Assembly: GCA_023665185.1 (NCBI GenBank)
Contig: JAMPEL010000017.1
Location: 1 to 49,619, forward strand
Origin: Roseburia sp.
GTDB lineage: Bacteria; Bacteroidota; Bacteroidia; Bacteroidales; Bacteroidaceae
Direction of reading: 5' to 3'
DNA length: 49,619 nt
The notes beneath the pieces were generated by a model, which searched no databases, was not told the origin of the DNA, and saw only the letters and a program-made list of their open reading frames with translations. Shown in pieces: positions 25,949 through 35,500 of this stretch. Each line of letters begins with the position of its first letter. The first letter of the stretch is position 1. The translations under genes were made by a program, and so were the position numbers.

Positions 25949-25978
25949 CAAAGGTACAGAAATATCTTTTATAGTAAA
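25949..25978 (-). promoter_or_regulatory. Promoter of the island operon
   Basis: Minus strand TACCTTTG (25949-25956) with TTTA (25975-25978) 18 bp upstream in place of TTTG. Leader of about 85 nt. The rest of 25858-26104 is AT-rich and shows no gene. Confidence 0.45.
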
Positions 25979-26104
25979 TAATAACTACAAGTTTTTTGAT
26001 GCAACGTTTATCAAATATACAAAATAAGAAAACAACTGTAAAAGTCATTGATATGCTGACAAAAATATCAGTATACAGCCAGAAATCATCATTCTAATTG
26101 ACAT

Positions 26105-26683
26105 TTTGATATGTTAAAACCCGATGCCGTAGAATCGCCTCAAAATGAACCGGACCTTGCCGTGGTTGCAAAAACGCGATTCTACGGCAACTTCCAATTC
26201 TAAAAACGCAAGTGGACAAATAGAACGGTCCAAGCGGCTAAAAGACACATAAATTCAACTCCAAACACACCTTTTCGACCCCAAAACCCAACAAAAGCCA
26301 AAATTACAAGGTGCTGAATTTTTTTTCAAGGCGCACAAAATTTTTTAAGCCCTGTTTTCGACCCAAAATCGGGCACTTTTCAGAATCGAGCTTCCAAAAG
26401 AAGAACGACCGGCTTTTCAATGCTCCGAAAAACAAAATTGAATTTTGAACTCGAAAAATGACGATTTTGAGCACGAATTTTCATAACTGACTGATTATCA
26501 GCATATCCTATTTTGACTCCTACCCTTCGTTTTTGATCAAAAACTATGCCCTTCCTACTAAAACATCATTTCGCTGATTATCAGCAACTTACCCTAAACC
26601 AGTCCAAAATCCGCCTCCGGGAAGAAGCCCAAAACAGCGAGAAATGTTAATTTTTTTCGCCAATCCGAACTGACATAATGTCA
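26105..26683 (+). repeat. 600-bp intergenic element, copy 3 (short 22-bp array)
   Basis: Shares the start (TTTGATATGTTAAA), hairpin 26127-26187 and terminal TGACATAATGTCA (26671-26683). The tandem array has only two units (26307-26348) against four in other copies. Its reading frame stops early after SNS. No palindromic element precedes this copy. It lies between the WYL gene and menB, inside the interval marked by the 80-bp direct repeats. The stretch 26684-26805 holds nothing that I recognise. Confidence 0.87.
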
Positions 26684-26920
26684 AAAACACACCCGCAGAC
26701 ATCAAGACACTTCTGCCAGAACGCGCGCCTGTCAAACCACCATCCGGCACTCTCATGAGGCATATTCAGTCAAAAGCAGTCCTCACCCCGCCCCTATCCA
26801 TCAAAAACAAACGGCAATGCAATCAAAACAAACAACAATGCCAAGCAACGACAAGCAGCAAAAGCGAGCAACCAAAGCATGAATCAGGTGGCCCGGCATT
26901 GCCTTCTTTCCATGAGCTTC

Positions 26921-27000
26921 CCTCTAAAGAAAAACGGATTCTTTACCGTGTCGGTGCAGAGAAAATCGATTTTTCTATATACTTTTGCATGTTCTTTACA
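26921..27000 (+). repeat. Right 80-bp direct repeat of the island
   Basis: Matches 19648-19726 with a single one-base indel. Immediately upstream, 26806-26905 is a rearranged relative of the terminator at 19585-19640, with short internal duplications. This copy is the one joined to menB and so is probably the original location. Confidence 0.92.
26980..26987 (+). promoter_or_regulatory. Promoter core of the menBCE operon
   Basis: TACTTTTG fits TAnnTTTG, about 98 bp before the menB ATG at 27085. No clear TTTG lies at the -33 position. Confidence 0.4.
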
Positions 27001-27084
27001 AAGAATGGTGCTGCGCGCTTCCCATTGGAAGAACCGCGTAATAGGTGCCGCACGGCAATCATGCAACAAAACAAATATCATATT

Positions 27085-27945
27085 ATGGAAAGACAATGGA
27101 AAGAAATCAAGAAGTATGAGGAAATATTATTTGAGTACTTCGACGGAATAGCCAAGATTACAATCAACCGCCCGCGATACAGAAACGCGTTTACTCCGCG
27201 CACCACATGGGAAATCAGCGACGCGCTTTATCATTGCCGGGAGGCAAAAGACATACGTGTGGTGGTATTGACTGGTGCGCACAGTCCGAAGAAAGAAGGA
27301 ATGACGGAAGAGGAAAGGCTCCGCACAGAGGCTTTCTGCGCCGGAGGTGATATGAACGTAAAAGGCAGAGGCGGATATGTCGGCAGCGATGGTGTACCAC
27401 GGCTCAACGTACTGGATGTGCAGAAACAGATACGCTCACTGCCCAAACCCGTAATCGCCATGGTCAACGGATATGCCATCGGAGGCGGACACGTGCTCCA
27501 TGTAGTATGCGACCTGACCATCGCTTCCGAGAATGCCATCTTCGGACAAACCGGGCCAAAAGTCGGCAGTTTTGACGCAGGCTTCGGCTCCTCCTATCTT
27601 GCGCGCATCGTAGGACAAAAGAAAGCCCGCGAGATATGGTTCCTCTGCCGCCAGTATTCGGCCACGGAGGCACTGGAGATGGGACTTGTCAATAAAGTGG
27701 TGCCTTTTGACAAACTGGAAGACGAAGTTATAGACTGGGCAAAGACCATCATGAAGAGAAGTCCTATTGCCATACGTATGATAAAGGCAGGTCTGAACGC
27801 CGAGCTTGACGGACAGGCGGGCATACAAGAGCTTGCCGGAGACGCTACCATGCTCTACTATTTCACGGACGAGGCACAAGAAGGCGGCAAGGCTTTTCTC
27901 GAAAAACGGGAACCGGATTTCGACCAGTATCCGTACATTCCATAA
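27085..27945 (+). CDS. menB: 1,4-dihydroxy-2-naphthoyl-CoA synthase
   Basis: Product of 286 aa, counted from the ATG at 27085 ([20 protein letters not shown]), which matches where MenB proteins begin; the frame is open further upstream, but that part overlaps the direct repeat and promoter. Crotonase-fold signatures are complete: [67 protein letters not shown] and [10 protein letters not shown]. It closes the second ring of the menaquinone naphthoquinone by cyclising O-succinylbenzoyl-CoA. There is a loop of about 15 extra charged residues ([16 protein letters not shown]) just before the CAGGD box. First gene of menB-menC-menE; menF and menD, often upstream in Bacteroides, are absent here. 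Confidence 0.95.
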   Translation: MERQWKEIKKYEEILFEYFDGIAKITINRPRYRNAFTPRTTWEISDALYHCREAKDIRVVVLTGAHSPKKEGMTEEERLRTEAFCAGGDMNVKGRGGYVGSDGVPRLNVLDVQKQIRSLPKPVIAMVNGYAIGGGHVLHVVCDLTIASENAIFGQTGPKVGSFDAGFGSSYLARIVGQKKAREIWFLCRQYSATEALEMGLVNKVVPFDKLEDEVIDWAKTIMKRSPIAIRMIKAGLNAELDGQAGIQELAGDATMLYYFTDEAQEGGKAFLEKREPDFDQYPYIP

Positions 27946-28006
27946 CCAATCGTGCCGGCAATCACTGAACACCCTCAACTAACCAACCGAACAGACTCAA
28001 CTTTAT

Positions 28007-29167
28007 ATGTTCAAATTCAAGATTATCCCACATACGCTTCACTTCAAGCAGCCAGCCGGAACGTCACGCGGCATATATACAGAACGAAACGTATGGTATG
28101 TGGAATTGTCCGACACGGAACATCCCGCCCGCAAAGGCATCGGAGAGTGCGCGCCGCTGCATGACCTCAGCTGTGACTACACTGCCGATTACGGGCACAT
28201 TCTGAACACATTCGCACAGCAGGCGGAAAAAGAGCTTGTCATGGACGCGCAAGGAAATGTCAGGTTGTCACCTCAAACGACAGAAGACATGCGCCGATTC
28301 CCCTCTATGCTCATGGGATTTGAAACTGCCGTATGGCACTACTCAACAGGCTCCCAAAAACTCAGTCATACAGCCTTTGCCTCTGGAAAAAGCGGTATCC
28401 GAATAAACGGACTTGTATGGATGGGCACATTCGAGGAAATGAAAGCACGCATCGAGGATAAACTGGAAAAAGGCTACAAGTGTGTCAAACTGAAAATTGG
28501 AGCCATAGACTTTGATGACGAGCTGGCTCTGCTGACAATGATTCGCAAGCATTACTCCCAAGACACCGTGGAACTGCGTGTCGATGCCAACGGGGCATTC
28601 CGTCCCGGAGATGACGCCGAAGAAAAACTGCGGCGATTGTCCAGACTCGACATCCACTCGATAGAGCAACCGATACGTGCCGGCAACTACGAAGCCATGA
28701 GGCAGCTCTGCCTTCACACACCTATCCCGATTGCCCTCGACGAGGAGCTTATCGGGATAAATGCCGACTGCCACAACACAAGTGGCGGCAAACCGGAGAT
28801 GACAAAGACCGAGCTACTCAACCATATTTCTCCGCAGTACATTGTGCTCAAGCCCTCGCTGCACGGGGGCTTTCACGGAGCGGAAGAATGGATTCGCCAT
28901 GCCGAGGCAAGGCACATAGGATGGTGGGTGACTTCCGCACTCGAAAGCAATGTAGGACTGAATGCCATTGCGCATTGGTGCGCCATGCTCCACGAAGGAC
29001 AATCGTTTACAGACATCAGCTGTTCCAACAGCAATGTTCTTCTGCCACAAGGACTGGGCACCGGACAATTGTTCACGGACAATATCGAGGGCTATCCCCT
29101 TGAAATAAGAGAAGACAAATTGTGGTTTGACAACAACAAACACATTGACCCACAACCGCGAATCTAA
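28007..29167 (+). CDS. menC: o-succinylbenzoate synthase
   Basis: Product of 386 aa, an enolase-superfamily protein. The expected catalytic set is present: KxK at Lys161 and Lys163 (VKLKIG), metal ligands Asp193 (RVDANGAF), Glu220 (IEQPI) and Asp245 (ALDEEL), and the second base Lys282 (VLKPSL). It dehydrates SHCHC to o-succinylbenzoate in menaquinone synthesis. It lies 61 bp after menB and 12 bp before menE. Confidence 0.94.
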   Translation: MFKFKIIPHTLHFKQPAGTSRGIYTERNVWYVELSDTEHPARKGIGECAPLHDLSCDYTADYGHILNTFAQQAEKELVMDAQGNVRLSPQTTEDMRRFPSMLMGFETAVWHYSTGSQKLSHTAFASGKSGIRINGLVWMGTFEEMKARIEDKLEKGYKCVKLKIGAIDFDDELALLTMIRKHYSQDTVELRVDANGAFRPGDDAEEKLRRLSRLDIHSIEQPIRAGNYEAMRQLCLHTPIPIALDEELIGINADCHNTSGGKPEMTKTELLNHISPQYIVLKPSLHGGFHGAEEWIRHAEARHIGWWVTSALESNVGLNAIAHWCAMLHEGQSFTDISCSNSNVLLPQGLGTGQLFTDNIEGYPLEIREDKLWFDNNKHIDPQPRI

Positions 29168-29179
29168 ATCTTACAACTT

Positions 29180-30238
29180 ATGTGTGTCAGGAATTTTCTT
29201 GATGAATGGTACTCGGAATCTCCCTATATCCGAGTCCACACTTCCGGCTCCACGGGAAAGCCCAAAGAGCTTCACGTGGAAAAGGCGCGTATGATGGAAA
29301 GCGCGAAAATGACATGTGAGTTTTTGGGACTGCAACAAGGCGACTGCGCCCTCCTTTGTATGCCCCTTGACTATATAGCCGGCAAGATGATGGTGGTAAG
29401 AAGCATCATAGCCGGCATGAACCTCATCAGCGTGAAACCCGCCATGCAGCCACTGAAATATTTTTGCGGTACAGCCGACGACAACCGATATGACATTTGG
29501 CAGTTCGCCTCCGGCAAGCAGTCGGAAAATATCTCCATCCCTATCGGCTTAAAGTTCGCCGCGATGGTGCCCTCACAGGCAAGAGCCACCCTCGACAGTC
29601 CAGAAGAAACAGCCATATTCCGAGGCATCAACAATATAATAATAGGTGGCGGGAGCATCGACACCAAACTGGAGGCACAGCTGCGCGATATGCCCAATGC
29701 GATATGGAGCACATACGGCATGACCGAAACACTGTCGCATATCGCCATGCGGCGGGTCAGCGGCAAAACCGCCTCGCAATGGTACACCCCGATGAAAGGC
29801 ATTTCCCTGTCGCTCGCTGCCGATGGCGCGCTGGTCATTGACGCTCCCCGGCTGTGTCCGTCACCACTTACGACCAACGACATTGCCGAGTTCAATGCCT
29901 CCGGACAGTTCCGGATTCTTGGACGCAAGGACAATGTGATAAATTCCGGTGGTGTAAAGATTCAAATAGAAGAGGTGGAGAGAAAGCTCAGTGACGCGCT
30001 TCCCAACGATATGGCAGAGCATTTTGCCATCACCAGTTGCCCGGACGAGAGATTTGGTGAGGCTGTCGTGATACTTACCGACAGGGCAGAGATTGTCCCC
30101 GCCCTGCCCGAAGCCATAAGCCAGTTGCCCCCATATTGGCGACCAAAGAGAATTCAAGTTGTCGCACAACTGCCCAAGACCGGTTCCGGCAAGCCCGACA
30201 GAGCCGCCACACGGCAGTTAGTGTCAGAAAAGCCATAA
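29180..30238 (+). CDS. menE: o-succinylbenzoate-CoA ligase
   Basis: Product of 352 aa, short for an acyl-adenylate enzyme but usual for Bacteroidetes MenE. Motifs: P-loop TSGSTGKPKE (21-30), YGMTE (179-183), the hinge region LGRKDNVINSGGVK (248-260) and catalytic lysine in TGSGKPDR (Lys338). It activates o-succinylbenzoate with ATP and CoA, giving the substrate of MenB. Last gene of the operon; no hairpin terminator is evident before the next promoter. Confidence 0.93.
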   Translation: MCVRNFLDEWYSESPYIRVHTSGSTGKPKELHVEKARMMESAKMTCEFLGLQQGDCALLCMPLDYIAGKMMVVRSIIAGMNLISVKPAMQPLKYFCGTADDNRYDIWQFASGKQSENISIPIGLKFAAMVPSQARATLDSPEETAIFRGINNIIIGGGSIDTKLEAQLRDMPNAIWSTYGMTETLSHIAMRRVSGKTASQWYTPMKGISLSLAADGALVIDAPRLCPSPLTTNDIAEFNASGQFRILGRKDNVINSGGVKIQIEEVERKLSDALPNDMAEHFAITSCPDERFGEAVVILTDRAEIVPALPEAISQLPPYWRPKRIQVVAQLPKTGSGKPDRAATRQLVSEKP

Positions 30239-30320
30239 GGTAGAAAAGTTTCCCATGTTAAATATGTATAACAGGGAACTAAAAGTTTGCTGCACAATGG
30301 TTTCAGGAAAAATATTTATT

Positions 30321-30334
30321 CGTAACTTGCGCCC
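30321..30334 (+). promoter_or_regulatory. Promoter core of the OmpA-family gene
   Basis: CGTAACTTGCGCCC, the same 14 bases as on the minus strand at 14934-14947. Position about 55 bp before the ATG at 30388 fits a -7 box TAACTTGC. Confidence 0.45.
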
Positions 30335-30387
30335 CAAAAGGAGGGGTGTGGACATACTTCAATAGAAAACAACAAAATATCCATTAT

Positions 30388-31242
30388 ATGAAAGCGAAAT
30401 TTTATTTACTGCCTTTAATGGCCGGAGCAATTCTGCTTACCGGATGTAATGACAAACAACTACAGGCATTGCAAGCTCAAAACAATGACTTGAAAAATGA
30501 ATTGCAAGAGGCGCAAGTGCAGTTGGCAGGCTGCCGTGCCGACTCGAAAAATCTTCAGGAACGTCTGACTGACGCGCAGAAGCTGAACACTGACCAGCGC
30601 GCATCATATGACGAACTGAAAAAGACACTCGACAACAGCCTTCAGGCAGGAAGCGTAAACATATCCAAGCTTGTGGACGAGATAAACGCATCGAACAAGT
30701 ATATCAAGCATCTTGTAGACGCAAAATCAAAGTCTGACTCGCTGAATGTGGTGCTGACCAACAACCTCACACGCTCGCTGAGCCGCGAGGAACTCAAGGA
30801 AGTGGATGTCAAGGTGCTCAAAGGTGTGGTGTACATCTCACTGAACGACAACATGCTGTACAAGTCGGGAAGCTATGAGATTAGCGACCGCGCCGGAGAG
30901 ACATTGAGCAAGATTGCGAAGATTATCACAGACTACGATGACTATGAGGTGCTTGTGGAGGGTAATACGGACAATGTGCCTATATCGCGCACAAACATCC
31001 GCAACAACTGGGACTTGTCCGCATTGCGCGCATCTTCTGTCGTTCAGGCTTTGCAAAACCAGTATGGTGTTGACCCTAAGAGACTTTCCGCTGCCGGACG
31101 AGGAGAATACAATCCGGTAACGGACAACGATACGGAGGAGGGCAAGCAGCGCAACCGCCGTACACAGATTATCATCACTCCACGACTTGAGCAGTTTATG
31201 GACTTGATTGGTCAGGGTCCGGAGAGCACAAGCGAGGAATAA
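30388..31242 (+). CDS. OmpA-family peptidoglycan-binding lipoprotein
   Basis: Product of 284 aa from the ATG at 30388, which starts a lipoprotein signal peptide (LLTGC, cysteine at residue 20); a start 42 bases upstream would bury it. Residues about 21-110 are a coiled coil rich in Q, L and K (ALQAQNNDLKNELQEAQVQL). The C-terminal half is an OmpA-like domain with VLVEGNTDNVPI, NNWDLSALRASSVVQAL and GKQRNRRTQIIITP, including the Asp and Arg that bind diaminopimelate. It anchors the outer membrane to peptidoglycan. Single gene with its own promoter and terminator. Confidence 0.92.
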   Translation: MKAKFYLLPLMAGAILLTGCNDKQLQALQAQNNDLKNELQEAQVQLAGCRADSKNLQERLTDAQKLNTDQRASYDELKKTLDNSLQAGSVNISKLVDEINASNKYIKHLVDAKSKSDSLNVVLTNNLTRSLSREELKEVDVKVLKGVVYISLNDNMLYKSGSYEISDRAGETLSKIAKIITDYDDYEVLVEGNTDNVPISRTNIRNNWDLSALRASSVVQALQNQYGVDPKRLSAAGRGEYNPVTDNDTEEGKQRNRRTQIIITPRLEQFMDLIGQGPESTSEE

Positions 31243-31285
31243 ACGACTGAAAAATTGTTCTAATAAAAAAGTTGATATGTGAGAG

Positions 31286-31321
31286 GGCGCGAGACTGATT
31301 TTCGGTCTCGCGCCTTTTTTT
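31286..31321 (+). terminator. Terminator of the OmpA-family gene
   Basis: Stem GGCGCGAGAC / GTCTCGCGCC (31286-31295, 31305-31314) with a 9-base loop and a run of seven T. Confidence 0.9.
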
Positions 31322-31401
31322 GTGGGATAAAGACAAGGTAACAGACCTATTTTTCCCTCTTTTCGATATATGTTTGAACGATGTTTTACAGATGTATTCT
31401 G

Positions 31402-31557
31402 ACAGACTCCTCCATCGCTTCACACCACATCATCTAACTTAGAGAAGAAGGCGGAACACCGTGTTCATTATAGAAGCAAACTGATTGATTAACAAACCAT
31501 ATAGCTCATCCACCTAAATTGGGGAGGGGGTCACGAAGTGACGGAGGAGGCAGTCTG
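31402..31557. repeat. Palindromic element, copy 3 (degenerate)
   Basis: The right side (GTCACGAAGTGACGGAGGAG) is close to the consensus, while the left arm has decayed (CTCCATCGCTTCACACCACA). It can no longer form the full 40-bp arm pairing. A faint 45-bp unit precedes it. Confidence 0.7.
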
Positions 31558-31612
31558 AGTACATAGCACAGAATTGTCAATTTATTCATAAAACGCGCAA
31601 TATCCTGACAGA

Positions 31613-32237
31613 ATGATATGTTAAAACCAACTTCCGTAGAATCGCCTCAAAATCAACCGAACCTTGCCGAGCTTCCAAAAACGCGATTCTACAGCGACTT
31701 TCAATTCCTAAATCCGGAGTGAACAAACAGAACAATCCGACCGACTAATAGATATATAAATTTCACCCCAAACACCCATTTTCCACCCAAAAGCCCACAA
31801 AAGTCCAAAATTTCAAGGTGAAGTAAATTTATTTTCAAGGCGCACCGATTTTTTTCGCAAGGTGAACAAAATTTATTTTCACAGTGAACAAAACTTTTCA
31901 AGCCCTGTTTTCGGTCCAAAATCGAGTGTTTTTTCAAATCATCTCCTCAAAAACACCACAACCCTCTTTTCAATGCTCCGAAAAACAAAAATGGATTTTG
32001 AATCCGAAAAATGACGGTTTTGAGCACAGAATTTCATAACTAACTGATTATCAACACTTCCTATTTTGACTTCAACCCTTAGTTTTTGAACTAAAACTGC
32101 GCCCTTTTCGCCAAAATAGTATTTCATTGATTATCAATAACTTATCAACAAAGAGCACAAAAGCCAAGCACCAGTAAGGAGAAAATCGGCCTTGAAATGT
32201 TAAAAAAGCCATCCCCTTCCAAACTGACATAATGTCA
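31613..32237 (+). repeat. 600-bp intergenic element, copy 4
   Basis: Hairpin 31634-31693, where the inner stem is altered; four 22-bp units at 31814-31901 (the fourth begins CACAG instead of CAAGG); palindromes CTGATTATCA near 32044 and TGATTATCA near 32130; terminal TGACATAATGTCA 32225-32237. The ATG of the frame seen in other copies is ATC here and a stop follows, so this copy is not coding. Confidence 0.85.
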
Positions 32238-32449
32238 ATCGCACGTGTCGGAATGCCCGCTGAAAATACCGTTGCCCAGCAATATGTCCGACAAGACATA
32301 CAGGAGAAGAAACCGGACTTACGGCCGCCATCACACAAAGCACAGGCACGAAACACAACGGATTTGACTGTCATCAGAAAGACGGAAGATATGCCGAATG
32401 CACAAACACATTTCACCACAATCAGGCGAAATATCTGACAAAAAAAGCA

Positions 32450-32457
32450 TAAATTTG
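32450..32457 (+). promoter_or_regulatory. -7 box before the large secreted protein gene
   Basis: TAAATTTG fits TAnnTTTG; no clear -33 TTTG. Leader of about 108 nt. The stretch 32238-32449 shows nothing else. Confidence 0.35.
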
Positions 32458-32571
32458 CAGCACCGAACTATATCATTACTACAATTGTGCGGATTCACAT
32501 TGCAAATAGACAGCATTAAAGAAGAAAAGCGAACAATATAAAAGCAACTAAACAAGAAAAGGAATACAACT

Positions 32572-35500
32572 ATGAAACAGTTTCTCATCAGTATTATAAT
32601 CTTGTTCTGCGCCCTCTGCCCACAAACGGCAAACGCGCAAGACAAGCCATTGATTCATCCGTTCGATGGATTCGGCACACTACGCAATGCCTCAGACAAC
32701 GGACATTGGGCTGTCGGTGCCATCAGTTCGGGCGAAGAGAGTGCCGACGGCAGTCTGGTACAGCTGATGGATCTGATTACCGGACAGACAGTTACCCTAC
32801 CATTGGTTGAGGAACAACGAGGATACGGCGGCAGCACATTCGACGTGAGCAATGACGGCCAGACTGTAGCGGGCAGCTTCAACGGCTATGCGGCTTATTA
32901 TCACGACAGCCGTTGGCACATCCTGCCTGTCCCGGAGGGATACGAGGACTACAAGGGTGTGGCAGAATACATGTCGGCAGACGGACGCTGGATGATAGGC
33001 TACTTGTTCAACAGCACATGGGACATTGTCAGTATGCTGTGGAAAGACGGTGAGATTGCCCGTCTGGCGGGGCTTTCCGACAGCCGGAGCGCAAAATATT
33101 TCCGGGTGTCGGGCGACGGGCGCAAGGTGTTCCTGAACAACGGCGGACGTTTCTGCATCTACGACACAGAGGAAGACACCTATGAGACAGTGGCATACCG
33201 GTTAGGTTCCAACGACATGTCCATCAGCAACAACGGACGCTATGTGGCTGGATTCAAAGACATAACGGAATACAACGGCGGGGAATGGCCGTCAGCGGAA
33301 TATACAGTGAGCTTTCTCTACGACACAGAAACGAAAGAATATAAAGAATTCAGCGAAGAGGAAGACCGCGACATTGCAGCTGTGGCGGTAGGCAACGACG
33401 GCACATTGTACGGCGCATCACCCATGTATCCGCCAATGCGCACCTTGTATGTCCGTTCCGACAACGGATGGATTGCCCTTGAGACAATGCTCCGGCAGAA
33501 ATACGGCATGTCGTTTACATCGGAAACAGGTTTCGACTATTCCGGCACTGTGATGTCGGTATGCGATGACAACCGCACACTGGCGGCATTCTCGCTCATC
33601 GGCGGTCCGTGCTATTCGCTGACACTGCCTGAGCCATTCAGGGAGGCGGCGAACAGCATCAACCTTCTGTCGGCATACAGCATCAGTCCGGAAGAAGGAA
33701 GCGAGGTGGCACGCATGAACAGCGTCAGCCTCACATTCGACCGTAAGGTGTCGATTGTGCCCGACGCAAAGGCATACCTGTACAGAGACGGCGAGACTGT
33801 GGCTACCACCCTGAGCATCAGTGCCACAGAGGGCAACGACAAGAAAGTGAGACTGGCATTCGGACGCAATGCCTATCTCGAACCGGGTATTATCCATACG
33901 CTGACCATCCCGGCAGGCACATTCTTCACCGACAACAAGAATGTGGAAAATCCGGAAATCAACATCAAATACATGGGGCGCGCCTATGAGCCTGTAAAGA
34001 TGACAGAGACACTTCCTTCCAGCGGCTCTTCTGTAGCAGAACTGAGCTATTACAACATGGTCATGATACAGCTCGATGCCTCCGCCAGCGTGAGCGAGGG
34101 CGCACAAGGCGAGCTTTACAAGTCGGGAACAGACGAGCCTATTGCCAAAATGAGTCTGACGGCTGTCGGCAAGCAACTTTACGCCTACCCTGCCACCACA
34201 CAGAAACTGATGCGCGGGACAGACTATACAATAAGGATTCCGGCAGGGTCTGTGACCGATGTGATGGGATATTGCGCCAATGAAGCTATCGAGATAAACT
34301 ATTCGGGAGCGTTTGTCATTGAAACCTCCGACAACAGCGACGAGTACATATTCTTCGACAACTTCTCCAACCCGAACAATTCCGTAAGCAACTTCCTCCT
34401 GTATGACGGCGACCATCTCAGCCCTACAGCAGAGATGCAGGAATTCGGATTCATGGAAGAGAATACTCCGTGGAACTTCACCATACACGATGACGGAGAG
34501 TATGACTACTGCGCGGCATCGCATTCCTGCTATCTGCCCTACGGCGCGTCAGACGACTGGATGGTGATACCGCAGCAGCTTATCGCCAACGAGCACTATT
34601 ACCTGACTTTCAAATCGCAATCGTATCGCAACGGCTGTAACGACCGCCTGAAAGTGTATGTATGGGTTCACGATGAATATCTCTCATCCTTATCCGGCAC
34701 GGAAACGGAAGCCATCAGGAAAGAAGGCAAACTCATCTATGATGAGGAAGAGCAGCCGGGCAGTTCGGAAGAGAATCTGGAAGGCGACTGGCGCGAACAC
34801 CGCCTCTCTCTTGCCGAGTTCGAAGGACAGCGCATCTACATCGCTTTCGTGAACGAGAACGAGGGGCAGAGCATGGTGTTTGTGGACGACATTGGCATCA
34901 TGTACAGCGGGAATATTCAGGCATCCAACCACACCGCCGACATCGCCGTGGCACAAGCAAGCATGGAAATCAGCGGAAATGTGAGAATACTCAATGGAGC
35001 CTCTCTCGACAAGATAACCGTAAGCTACCTGTCGCACGACAAAACAGCGGGCGACACGCTTGACATCATCGTCAGCGACCCCGACTCAACCAGCTATGAC
35101 TTTGTATTCCCTAAGCGTCTGCCTCTTACCATCGGCAAGCAAACCGGATACGACATTGTCGTGACGGCAGGCAATGAGAAGCAGACTATTACCTCATACA
35201 TCAAGAATGTGGCTTTCTTGCCTGAAAAGCGGATAATAATAGAGGAAGGAACAGGCTCATGGTGCGGCAACTGCCCGCTTGGCACACTCGCCATTGAATA
35301 TCTGGAGAGGATGTTCCCGGATGCGGTGATACCGGTATGTATCCACAATGGCGATGTATATGCTTTCGACGATTACTGCTCGTTTTTGGGCTTCTCCGCC
35401 TACCCGACCGGCAAGGTGAACCGTCTCGACGGCTATCTGGCACCAATGGTCAGCGACAGCTACGGCAACTATGCGTTCATGTCGGAAACAGGCGACCAGA

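Noticed and set aside
26755-27084. N-terminal extension of menB by 110 codons
   Set aside because: It runs through the direct repeat and the likely promoter, and MenB proteins begin at the motif found at 27085.
33418-34524. Minus-strand frame of 368 codons inside the 1211-aa gene
   Set aside because: Shadow frame; composition rich in Cys, His and Arg as expected from antisense of a real gene.
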